Of a stretch of DNA of 64,000 nucleotides, positions 12,501-21,640 are shown piece by piece. A program made the translations under genes and the position numbers. Origin of the DNA: Piezodorus guildinii. Its lineage: Eukaryota > Arthropoda > Insecta > Hemiptera > Pentatomidae. The notes under the pieces are model-generated. The model worked only from the letters and a program-made list of their open reading frames with translations. It was not told the DNA's origin and did not search any database. Each line of letters begins with the position of its first letter. Within the stretch, counting starts at the first letter, position 1. Location of the stretch: the NCBI GenBank assembly GCA_023052935.1, contig CM041297.1, positions 107,809,563 to 107,873,562 of the forward strand, given 5' to 3'.

Positions 12501-15500
12501 AGTTTGTTTCAGTTTTTGATAATGATCCTAGTATATTTCTTAAACATATTATATTATTATTTATGTAACTTTATTGTATATATTCCTTAACACTGTGTAC
12601 CTATAATATGGATTCGCCTCACCATGACAAAGAACATACTGACAACTATAAAAGAAGAGTTCTCCTCTTTGTCTATCGATGGGTCACCACGATAAGATAT
12701 CCAGCTCTTTCTGATCCTATCATAATATCTTTTATAGAGGTTGGTATATTTATATTGCAGTTTAAAATAGCTAAGCACTGATCAGTTATTATTAGTCTTA
12801 TATTTTTACTTTCACTTACATATATATGAAATATATAGTAAGGGAAAGTATTGCGATCGTGAAAATTTTCTAAATCCAGTTTTCAACAGAAATACACGTT
12901 TTAGGATCCCCTGAGTCCAAATGACCAAGTCTCGCAAAAAAGGCCTGTGTGTGTGTGTCTGTGTGTGTGTGTGTGTGTGTGCGTGTATGTGTGGGTCCGT
13001 GTGTGGTAACTCTGGGGCGGAAACAAAAAGTCCTATGAAAATGAAATTTCATATTTAAGACAAGTATGTGCCCGAGATGTTACAGAAACTTTTTCATTAA
13101 AATCAGATGACTGGAAGACATGCTTTATACCATGCATTTTGCACCTTCTTATGATTTTGATTAAACTCTATAATCAATGTAAAATTTGATGGGCTTTAAT
13201 ATGATGTAGGTTTCATTCTGATTAAAATAGTCTGACAGAGCTTAAATGCTGATATTTAAAATTTTCTTCCTCTAAAGTACCTTTAATATTGTAGATTTAA
13301 AAAAAATTGGAACATCAACTTATTAGCATTGATAAATCACGGCTAAATATGCAAGTTGAGTGAATTTTATAAACAACTAACGGAGAAAAGTGCAAACACA
13401 TTTCTATATGCAATTTTTGTGTTTTTTAACCCAAGAATAGTAAAATAGATGTATAATATACCGTTGGATAGCTAAAGATTTTAGAAAAAATATTATCTAA
13501 TACACGTAATTTTCAAGGGTAATGGAGAGTGATTAAAAGCCGATAAAACTATCTGATTGATCTAGATAAAAATATAATAAATTATTTAATAAAACACATT
13601 TTTCTATTGAAATTAATTCAATTAATTCTTCAACGATTTATTTTTACCTTAAAATGTATTTAAAAATTCTTAAATTTATTTTAACAATGGTGATAAGTGT
13701 AAGTGTGTGTTGTGCGCACCAGAATTTCACTATTCCTATTGTGCTATGGTTTTTCAGGTATAGAGATTTAATTGTCTATATTAAAATGATCCCTTTGCCA
13801 TAGCTACCAGATTGATGGTTTTTTTAATACTTTTGATCCTCCTTTAATGGGGCCTTATAACTCCTTAACTTAAGGTATATTCTATAACATTTAATGCACC
13901 CTAAATAGCGATAATTAAACTAATTTTTCTATGAATTATTTTTCCTTTCAGGAGCTGTCCAACGACGCCAGCAGCGAAGGGTGGGAAGAGGCCGCCCTGA
14001 TGCACAGGCTAAGCGCTCAGGTGGCTCGCCAGCAAGAGATAAATTCCAACCTCAACAAGTGGAAGCTGCCTCCCACTGGCCAGCCCATCTGTTTATTCTC
14101 CCCTTCAGAAACTGGTTCCACCCTTATCAAACCAAAAGATGATAGTAAGTTTGTTGATTTTAAATATTTTAAATAATATAATACATATATAATCATTTAA
14201 ACAAATATGAATTTAATCAGAAAACAAGTTAGGATCCTGGGCCCCTTTTTATGTTTTAAATTCAAAAATGTATAATTTTCAGAATCATTAGACTGCTGTC
14301 GCACTTGGATCATTAATAAACATTTTATTTTATTTATTTTTTATTGTCTTTTTAGTACAATTTTGTTTTATCATAAATATAATTAAAGATCCTACTGTAC
14401 ACAATAATTTTCAGATTTATTACACATAGGCTCTGCTTCTGTAGGACATATACACTGCCTATGAACACCTATGTTTACAATCAATTAATCTGTTTGAATT
14501 TTTTTGTTATGCGGCACTTGGCGCTCAGAATTTTTTTCTCTTTAGTGTAGTAGGGTTTTGCACTATGCAATCCAATGGAAAATTAATTATTTTTAACCAC
14601 TTTTAAGGGAAAAACCTGTATATCTGTGCCATAAACTTTTAACAACTTTGGCAGTCGAGACATCAAACAAAGAATAAAATGTATCTTATCATTTCTCCTT
14701 AGGGGATCACTAGACTGAAAATAAAGCTCCATACACAAAAATCACATTGTTTATTCTTATTTGTTTTTATCTCTTTAGAAATCTCAGTAATAATTCGATT
14801 TAATCAAATTTCTTGTTATTTTTGATAGTCCCAAATCTTTCTTACACCTAATTAGCCCATTTGTTTATAAATACAAATAATAATAAGATACCTATATTTT
14901 ATTTATAGGAGAATAGTGGTTATTCATGATTTATTGATGTTAACCATAGGTGGTCTCAAACTTTTGACTATAAGTGTAACTTCAAAGTACCTTTCCTCCT
15001 CCTGTGCCTGTAGTCTAACATAATAAAATGTTAAAGCACGAATAAATATTAGGTTAATATTATGTATTAACTGTAAATATGTACAAACTGACTGGGGCGG
15101 CGTTGTCTAGTGGATAGAGCACTAGACTACTGTTCTCTGAGGCCTATGTTCAAACCAGGGCTGTGGCAGAATCATTATTTCAGCCATGCGGTGACCCTTG
15201 GGTTGAGAGACCCATCCTCTATAAAGTGAGTTTCCAAAAAAATCGGCACCTTGCTCAAGATCTCAGCATAATCAGCACTTACTCCATTGGCTGTAAAAGT
15301 ACGAATCTCTATAAGTAATGAACCCAAGACTCGTAGAGATTATGTATAAAATGGAAGTTAAAACAGAGCATAATAAAGCTGTAAGTTTTGGTTATGCCAT
15401 TCTTCAGAGGAGAGGTTAAATGGTGGTCCCTAGCCTGTTTAATGTCAGGTACTTATCAAAGATCCCTATCCTAATCAAATCTGGATTAGCAAAATTTAGG

Positions 15501-18500
15501 ACTCCCAATGTAGCATTGTCCGATCAGCTTCAGTAGCATAAAGTGACATTAAATAAACAAATAAACAAAGGTGCAAGTTTCATTTTCATAATGTTTTGAA
15601 GTTCTTATAGAAAAAATTGTTGATATTAGTAGGATCTTGACTCAAATTTGGCCAAATTAGCTCAATCTATCTTCTGCTCAATCTGTCAATCCAAATAAAG
15701 CATATTAAATTTTTGAAAACCAATATTAATTTCTGATTAGTCTAATACATCTTACTTTTTATTTAATTAAAAAATATATAATAATGGTTGCTGGAATAAT
15801 GATATTTTAATTGTAAATAAACTTTATAATGATTAACATTTTTTTTTTCTCTGAAATACAATATACATAAAAATGTGCTAACCATATTTATACTGATGGA
15901 GCTGTGAATCTGTTTTTCAGTTATTTTCCGAGTTTACTGCGCTGATCATACATACTGCACCCTAAGATTACCTGTGTCAGCTACGGCAGAGCAAATTAAA
16001 GTGTGTGCTGCCGACAAGCTTGGCTTGAGGGTGAGGCCTGAGGATCTGATCCTCGCAGAGGTCAAGTCCAATGGTGAAAGGGTCAATTTCAGGGATGTAG
16101 AAGTTTCTGTACCAACCACACTCAGTTTAAATGGAAGAATATTTGTAGCTCCAAAGGACCACCTTGATGCTTTGGTTAGTACATTCATTACTTACATTAA
16201 AATAAGAACTATTCCCATAATATAAGTTAATGAATTTATTTTATTTTTAAATATATTGTTATGCATACTATATAAGAGATGATAACTTTCTTGCAACAAA
16301 AACCTTGTGTTGAATTATATTTACTTTCACTTATATGTAAATGAAATATATAGTAAGGGAAAGTATTGCGATCAGGAAAATTTTCGAGTTCAAGTTTTCA
16401 CACTGGCAATACAAGTTTTAGGGTCCTTTGAATCCAAATGTTAAAAGTCCTGTAAACTGGTCTGTTTGTGTTTGTGTGTATTTGTTAAATCTAGCTTGAA
16501 AACATTAAGTTGCATGAAGCTCAAATTTCATATTTTAGTAACACTAAGTAAGTATGTCTGATACTTCTCCTTTTTACAACTTTCTCAAAAATGGCTTTAG
16601 CGATTTTGATTACACTCTCGTTATCAATGTATAATTTAATGCGCTTTAATATGATGTAGGTTTCATTCTAATTTAAATAATCTGATGGGGCTTAAATGCA
16701 GAATTTTTAAATTTTCTTCCTTTAATTCGTAGATAAAAAAAAATTAACATATCATATTATTAACAATGATAAAAAAGGACTAAATATTCAAGTTGAACAA
16801 ATTAGATTACAAGCTTAAACAGAAAAGAGAAAAAATATTTCTTTAGGTAATTTTTTTTCCAAACATAAGAATCGATATATAATCTTATAATATGCCATTA
16901 GAAAGCTAGAATTGTTTAAAAAATGTTATCTTATATCCAAAGCTATATAAACTAATGAAGTGTTTTAAAGAGCAGATAAAACTAAGTGATTATTTTACAT
17001 AACAATTTTATACTCTTATATTACTTAATATAAAACTTATGTTTCCTATGAAACTGGATATAATTTTTTAAAACTTTGTCAACTCTAACTTTATTTAAAA
17101 GTTCTTAAATATATTTTAACAACTTTATGATTTTTTAATTAATATTCAAATAAAAATGGTTGCCTTAATTACACAATTTAATGAGACTTGGTTTGATTTA
17201 GACTGTGATAGCTGAACAAGAAGCTCCAACTGAAGGGGTTGAACTGGATTTAGAAGATGTCAGTGCCAAAGAAATGGCTTACCACATGACCATGTTTGAT
17301 TGGGAGCTTTTCTGGAATATTCATGAGGTAAAAATATCACAAAATTCAATTGATGATTATACTTTATTATTAAATAAATAAACTAATGGAAACCTTACTA
17401 CTTTTTTGTTTCAGTACGAGCTTCTGTACCACACTTTTGGGAGGCATAGGTTTGGTCAAAGTACTGCGAATCTTGATGCTTTTCTCAGGAGGTTTAATGA
17501 ACTTCAGTATTGGGTAGTCACAGAGATCTGTCTCACACAAAGTCTCAGCAAGAGAGTACAAGTCCTTCGCAAGATTATCAAATTAGCTGCCTAGTAAGTT
17601 CATAATCTATTTTCAAAATTATGGAAGAACCGTTGACAGTAAATGAATCATAGAAGAAGTTTTTTGGGGAATACCTCCTTAATCCCCCTGAAGATGGTAT
17701 AAATTTTTTGCTGAAACATCGGCACAGTAAATATTTTCTCATTTGGAGTCTATAAAAATAACCACACCTCTGACCAACTTCTCCTATTATTATATTTAAA
17801 TTTTATCAGACTCGGTAATTTGATAATTTTCTAAAATAGAATAAAACGTTTTTCACCGAATAAGAGATAATCAAGAGAAACCATATCATAAATAAATATA
17901 TTTCCTTAAATTGATGAATGGTTTTAAAAAGAAAAATTAGTGCTCATAATTTAAATGAACTTGGATATTACTAATTACACCCAAGATCGAAATCCCTGAA
18001 ATATGATAACTCAGTAGACTGAGTGAGTGTTACAAACTTAAATAGTGGTAATTTATTCAAATAAATTGAAGAGTAGTTGTGAATTGTTGTATATATGAGT
18101 ATTATTTAGAATATAATAAAAAAAATTTTAATTCTGGGACTTAGTCCATTACGAATAACATAAATGTTATTAATAAAGATAGCATATCTGGACATAATAC
18201 ACTAAATAGATTTAATTATTTACTTAGGTATAGGAGGTAGAGAAATTAATACCCATAAAAAACCTCTACCTCTACAACCCATGAAGGATATTAGGCTCAG
18301 TACATAAAGATTTGTACTGTTTCTAGGGCAATGGCCATACAAAGAGGTGGTTAGACCGAGAACACGTTCATCCACCAGGTTTTCTCCCATTTTTCAGGTA
18401 CCCACTTTATAGAGCCTAGGTCTGCCCCAGAAGGGTCTCCATACCCAAGGCTGAAATAACAGAATAAAAAATATTCTGTCACAGCCATGATTCGAACCTA

Positions 18501-20469
18501 GGACCCAGAAAACAGTGCACGAATGCTGTTTCCATCAGACCACGCTGCTCAATAAAATAGACTAAATAAATAAAACAATAGAATGAGAAGTTAAAAAATA
18601 ACTAATTTGGAACAAAAAAACAAGTTATTCTGTCACTTTAATGATTGAGTACTTTTAATCCAAAATAATATGTTTATTTAAGAATATTTACAATAATAAT
18701 TATCTTCAGTTATTGCTTACATAGAATATTTTTCACAGACTATACGACACGAAACTTTGTGATTTAGTTTAAGATACTGTTTCTAAAAAATTCAAGATTT
18801 CCTTTTTTGAAACCATTAAAAAATTACTTACTTCTTAAAAATAGTTGTAATTTTATGTTCCACTATTCATTTTTCTGTTTGTTCTTACCACTTTCAGTTG
18901 CAAGCAGTACCACAACATCAATGGAATGTTTGCCCTCGTCCTTGGACTGTCGAACATGGCCGTGTCCCGACTGTCTCTGACTTGGGACAAGCTGCCAAGC
19001 AAGTCTCGAAAGCTCTACATGCAGCTTGAGGCAACGATAGACCCCTCAAAGAACCACAGAGCTTACAGGGGAGTCGTTTCCAGTATGGACAGTCCCCTCA
19101 TTCCATTCATGCCACTTCTGTTAAAAGGCAAGATATCATTAAATCGAAATTCATCGTTTAGTTAATTTATGTTTAAAAATAATTTGTATAATTTTTTTTT
19201 TTCTTATTTTAGATATGACATTTATTCATGAAGGAAACAAGACGATGGTCGATGGTCTTGTCAATTTTGAAAAAATGCATATGCTTGCACAAACTCTGAG
19301 AACATTGAGATATTGTAGGAGTCGACAACTCAGTAAGTATAGAGTATTATATTTATTATAATTAATGGAAAATATTGTTCATTACTTGAATCATATTTAA
19401 AATCATTAAAAAAAAAAATGAAATAAAAAAAGCTGTACCTCTACAATCCATGAAGGTTCTTGGATACAGTAAACAAAAAAAATTCATACTGTTTCTAGGC
19501 CAACAGCCATGCAATTAGGTTTACGCTACATTAGGTTGACACATATAATATTTTTTAAATGGTTATTATTTGATCTTTTATTTAAATTTTATTAAATTTA
19601 TACTTTCTAAGGACATGATCTTATGTCGAACGAAATCGTAGCCTATAAATTTATCTGGTATTATTGATCATAGTTTCTTTCTATCTGATCATTACTTTCA
19701 ATCTTAAATAGTTCTTTGTAAAAACTAAATGAGTAAAAAAAAAGTAAACCGCATGCTACAACGGCTAAAGGTATTTGTATACTGTTGTTTAGTAAAGTTT
19801 TATATTAAACAAAAGTCATCAATAATAAAGATAAAAATGATTCTGAAATTCATAATAGTTCATAACAAATAGATGGTTCTTAAATCTTCCTTAAAGTTTA
19901 TTTTTACATTAACAATAATTAGGAGTCAATGTTTCGGAGGCCTTTCCCGTCTTCAGGACTCACTTTACTCTCTATCACATTATAATTTAGGATTTCTAAT
20001 AATTTGTCACTAAAAAATCTTCTAATATTCTTTATATGGTTGTAACCATCCTCCATATATAAATTCATAATGAAATTAATTTTTCAGGAGAAAAATGTAA
20101 TGATAATAAATAGATGGTTCTTAAATCTTCCTTATAAATTAATTTTTGCATTAACAATTCAAGTTCACGTTTCCCCATCTTCAGGACTCACTTTACTCTC
20201 TATCACATAATAATAGTTCAATTTAGTTATAAACCAATTAAAATTAATTATTTTTACATCATAAATTATATGCACTTACTGAATGTAACTGACTAGAAAA
20301 GCATGTCATATAATAAACTAATTATCATTTATATTCTTCAGTCATAGAAGATCCTCCGACGCCCAAAAATGAATCAGAAGTGCGTGCCTATGTCCGATGT
20401 CTTCGAACAATCGATAACCAAAGGACTCTTACGAGCTTATCTCAAAAATTGGAACCAAGAAGATCTTAG
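577..20469 (+). CDS. Epac: Epac, cAMP-regulated Rap guanine nucleotide exchange factor (5' end outside window)
   Basis: Exons: 577-807, 10678-10864, 11276-11421, 11728-11872, 11962-12129, 12247-12402, 12601-12739, 13952-14144, 15921-16174, 17202-17327, 17415-17593, 18898-19127, 19213-19332, 20342-20469 (TAG stop). They encode about 800 residues. Domains in order: DEP (about 5-100), cyclic-nucleotide-binding domain (135-290; phosphate-binding cassette [15 protein letters not shown] with the Lys typical of Epac), REM (290-450), Ras-association fold (455-540) and CDC25-type GEF (560-800; [18 protein letters not shown], ending LEPRRS). Epac binds cAMP and activates Rap1/Rap2 at membranes independently of PKA. 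Exon 577-807 follows a good acceptor (TTGCTTGCAG), so an upstream exon, possibly with an Epac2-like first cAMP domain, lies outside. All phases agree only if one base is added near 777. The intron at 12403 is U12-type AT-AC and the one at 19128 is GC-AG. Family identity is very secure; Epac1 versus Epac2 type cannot be decided here. Confidence 0.95.
2528..2632 (+). repeat. Penelope-like pLTR end fragment with decayed hammerhead-like motif
   Basis: The run GATGAAGGCCCACAATGTA, then CGTCGAAACGTCG, and the downstream GACTGCACCCCTAC match, with changes, the arm ends of the large PLE at 34.9-37.3 kb (GATGAAGGCCCACATTGTA, GGCCGAAACGTCGG, GACCGCACCCCCAACC). The CTGATGA box reads ATAGATGA and stem II is imperfect, so this is an old fragment. 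It is single-armed; I see no inverted partner nearby. Confidence 0.6.
2867..3705. repeat. Direct repeat pair flanking an interspersed repeat
   Basis: Segments 2867-3030 and 3533-3705 are about 80 percent alike. Shared blocks include GTGGTTTTACAACCGATT, GTGACAGTCTTGAA, TAGGATAGGTTGC and GAAAACGC. Between them sits a minus-strand copy of the 0.9-kb repeat family (3035-3485). The layout could be a tandem duplication interrupted by an insertion, or long terminal parts of a larger unknown element. No coding content is seen. Confidence 0.55.
3035..3485 (-). repeat. 0.9-kb interspersed repeat family (R1), truncated copy
   Basis: Shares GCGATCGTGAAAATTTTCGAA (here reversed), the internal CA/GT-rich tract and the block ending 'GGGCTTTAATATGATGTAGG' (reversed) with copies at 5.8, 12.8, 16.3, 43.9 and 56.6 kb. 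The 3' half of the family consensus is missing. It is non-coding. Confidence 0.7.
4503..5260. mobile_element. Palindromic Penelope-like pLTR element with two hammerhead-like motifs
   Basis: Two 302-bp arms, 4567-4868 and 4941-5242, are inverted and nearly identical (I see one C/T difference near 4766), around a 72-bp loop. A perfect 16-bp direct duplication, ATCTATATTTTACTTT, flanks the element at 4503-4518 and 5245-5260. A tail of about 48 bp (4519-4566) lies between the left duplication and the left arm. Each arm carries TTGATAA, T, GGCC-loop-GGCT, GAAAC, GTC in hammerhead order: plus strand at about 5133-5165, minus strand at about 4646-4678. No coding sequence remains. The same plan (duplication, short tail, two inverted arms) occurs in the larger element at 34.9-37.3 kb, which does carry PLE coding sequence, so I assign this one to the same class. 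Confidence 0.75.
5780..6670 (+). repeat. R1 interspersed repeat, near full length
   Basis: Starts near TATAGTAAGCAAAAGTATTG and ends GGTAAGTGAAAGTCGTGTG...CACCAGATTTTTT. About 0.9 kb and non-coding. The family has subterminal inverted motifs ACTTTCACTTACC / GGTAAGTGAAAGT at its two ends, consistent with a non-autonomous DNA element, but the class is not settled. Confidence 0.7.
7253..7500. repeat. MITE-like repeat (R2), one end
   Basis: Shares the order of features with 50126-50385: a GTGAGA-rich end, CTTGTGAGAGT, then AAAATCATATATCATTAA, AAACTAAATGATAAA and ATCATGAAAAC-like blocks. The opposite inverted end, present at 50.6 kb, is not evident here. Confidence 0.45.
9960..10290 (-). pseudogene. 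Decayed RTE-type LINE 3' coding end
   Basis: The plus-strand text 'TTTTGACGCAATCCTTCCGC', 'CTCGGTCTGGCCTACC' and 'TCTCGAAAACCTTAAGGTG' parallels the better preserved minus-strand LINE C-terminus at 58.1-58.46 kb ('TTAACGCAATCCTCCCATTG', 'TTCGGTCTACC', 'TTGAAAACCTTAAGCC'). It is heavily mutated with no open frame. Confidence 0.5.
12403..12600 (+). other. U12-type AT-AC intron in Epac
   Basis: The 5' splice site reads ATATCCTTTT, the branch site is an exact TTCCTTAAC at 12583-12591, and the intron ends in AC at 12599-12600. These are the minor-spliceosome consensus elements, with branch-to-acceptor spacing in the usual short range. No suitable GT donor exists at the end of the upstream exon. 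Splicing here joins CA to C and gives ...LKKHYNMDS..., keeping the His-Tyr found at the equivalent place in vertebrate Epac2 and leaving the downstream frame open to the stop codon. The intron is 198 nt. Confidence 0.9.
12810..13735 (+). repeat. R1 interspersed repeat, full-length copy with (GT)n tract
   Basis: Begins ACTTTCACTTACATATATATG, contains GAAAGTATTGCGATCGTG and a (GT)n tract at about 12949-13005, and ends GTGATAAGTGTAAGTGTGTG...GCACCAGAATTTCAC. It lies in the Epac intron between the exons at 12739 and 13952. Non-coding. Confidence 0.75.
15094..15345 (+). repeat. tRNA-derived SINE, family 1
   Basis: The head GGGGCGGCGTTGTCTAGTGG ATAGAGCAC resembles a tRNA A-box region and GTTCAAACC a B box. 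The body contains TTATTTCAGCCATG...GTGACCCTTGGGTTGAGAGA and ends AGTACGAATCTC...CCCAAGACTC. Reverse-oriented relatives are at 18.26, 48.66, 54.55 and 56.29 kb. Located in the Epac intron 14145-15920. Confidence 0.75.
15400..15585 (+). repeat. SINE family 2, 3' part
   Basis: Shares AGGTACTTATCAAAGATCCC, TTTAGGACTCCC, TGTAGCATTGTCCGATCAG and TAAAGTGACATTAAATAAAC with the reverse-oriented copies at 25.23, 27.58 and 28.98 kb. It directly follows a family 1 SINE. It may be the trailing half of a composite element. Confidence 0.6.
16320..17125 (+). repeat. R1 interspersed repeat, diverged copy
   Basis: Begins ACTTTCACTTATATGTAAATG, then AGGGAAAGTATTGCGATC. It follows the family order but is more diverged and lacks the GGTAAGTGAAAGT end. 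It occupies most of the Epac intron 16175-17201 and ends about 75 bp before the next acceptor. Confidence 0.65.
17687..17790 (+). repeat. PLE-type fragment with hammerhead-like motif
   Basis: CCCCTGAAGATGG, a spacer, CTGAAACATCGGCAC and later AACCACACCTCTGACC follow the order of the arm end of the PLE at 37.11-37.22 kb (CTGATGA, stem II, GAAACGTCGGCAC, GACCGCACCCCC). CTGAAGA fits the hammerhead CTGANGA core and ATC fits the NUH rule, but stem II is poorly paired. Confidence 0.5.
18255..18555 (-). repeat. SINE family 1, reverse orientation
   Basis: The reverse complement runs from a tRNA-like head (GAGCAGCGTGGTCTGATGG) through TTCGAATCATGGCTGTGACA to CCTAATATCCTTCATGGG and TTGTAGAGGTAGAGG. 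Located in Epac intron 17594-18897. Confidence 0.75.
19128..19212 (+). other. GC-AG intron in Epac
   Basis: The upstream exon ends ...CTTCTGTTAAAAG and the intron starts GCAAGA; the acceptor is TTATTTTAG before ATATGACATTTATTC. Joining AAAG to AT gives Lys-Asp-Met-Thr-Phe, the expected GEF-domain sequence. There is no in-frame GT alternative. AG|GCAAG is the standard consensus of GC donors. Confidence 0.9.
19425..19525 (-). repeat. SINE family 1, 3' fragment
   Basis: GCTGTACCTCTACAATCCAT, GAAGGTTCTTGG and CATACTGTTTCTAGGC match the tail of the family 1 copies at 18.26 and 56.29 kb. Confidence 0.55.
19862..20215 (-). repeat. Partial tandem dimer with hammerhead-like motif (retrozyme-like)
   Basis: Segments 19870-19990 and 20111-20215 are direct repeats (TAGATGGTTCTTAAATCTTC and GGACTCACTTTACTCTCTAT in both), with a period of 241 bp at the left end and 228 bp at the right. 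On the minus strand the first unit reads GAGTC, CTGAAGA, a short GGG/TCC stem, GAAAC, ATT, GACTC. This is the order of a type I hammerhead with a complementary stem I (GAGTC/GACTC). The second unit has lost the stem II region. Monomers of this size carrying hammerheads are known as retrozymes in animals. It lies in the last Epac intron. Confidence 0.55.
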
Positions 20470-21640
20470 AATCTGTTCTTACACCATTGTGTTGATGAAA
20501 GAATATTCAGAACCATGAAGTTCTTTTATTCTTGTATGATATGGCAGAATTTAACCAAAACAAATTTATTTTATTTTATTAAATTGACCTCTGGCCAGTA
20601 GTTCTGATAGATTTAAAAAAAATTAATTTATTGACACATGCATATAACTGCTTCCTACAATTAATAAAAAAAAAAATTAAAAAAAAAAGAGAGGTAAATG
20701 AATTATTGGTTGGATGAAAAGTTTATGTAATTGAGTATTATAAAATTTAAGGTTATTTTTTATTATGCTCTCTGAACCTTTTCCCTTATTTATTAGTTAG
20801 AAACTTATGGAACTTGTAAAAATTCTGCTGCATTTAGGAATAAATATATTTAATTTCATATCTGTTTGAATTTATATTATTTATTTATGTTATTACTTAA
20901 TATTCATAAAAATGTTAACTATAGAAAAATTATTATACTGATATTTTAGCATATAATGGTATTCAACGTATATATTTGTTATGAACTATCATAAGATTTT
21001 TTAATTTATGATAAGTAATATTTTATAAAATGCAAAAATATATATATGTATAAAAATTTTAGAATATTAAGAGATTTTTTTTAAAATGTCAATCTCATTT
21101 TTTCTATTATGTAACTTTTTTAATGAGAAATACAATTAAAATGTGTGCATGCTGAGAAAAATTTAGTAGGTTAAGAAATCATGAAACCAAAGATATGTTA
21201 ACCCTTTCTATTAATCTTGTCATTTATATATATTGTAATTTTGTATATTTAATGTTATATAACTAATTATAACCTAAAAATTATGTTAAAAAATAAAATA
21301 AAAATTGAGAACACCAAAGTAGTAATGTTAGAAATGCAATATTTTGTATATATATATATGAGAAACTAAAAATCTCTTCTTTTGTATCGTACTTTATTTT
21401 ACAATCTAGTCATATAGTAGCTATTATAAAAATATGTATGTATGTATGTAAGCGACAATGATAGGTTTTAAAAAAAGTGTACTTGAAACAGTTTTGAATC
21501 CTACTAAAGGCCAATTATGACATGTTTATTTAAGTGGAAAAATACATGTTGAGTAGACTAGGATGCTGCTACCTTATTTTATTTTATTTTTTATATGTAT
21601 ATTTATCCTCCTCTTAATAAAAGAATTTCATCTTCAGAAA
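20470..21640 (+). other. Epac 3' untranslated region, probable
   Basis: AT-rich non-coding DNA after the TAG. An AATAAA at about 20839 and a second one in CTTAATAAAAGAATTTC at about 21616, the latter followed by a T/G-rich tract, are candidate poly(A) signals. Which one is used cannot be told from sequence alone. Confidence 0.5.

Noticed and set aside
12949..13005. GT-rich tract as a CRISPR-like or regulatory array
   Set aside because: It is a simple (GT)n microsatellite internal to the R1 repeat; there are no spacer/repeat units and the DNA is eukaryotic.
15094..15165. Functional tRNA gene
   Set aside because: The tRNA-like sequence does not fold into a full cloverleaf by eye and continues into a repeated SINE body.
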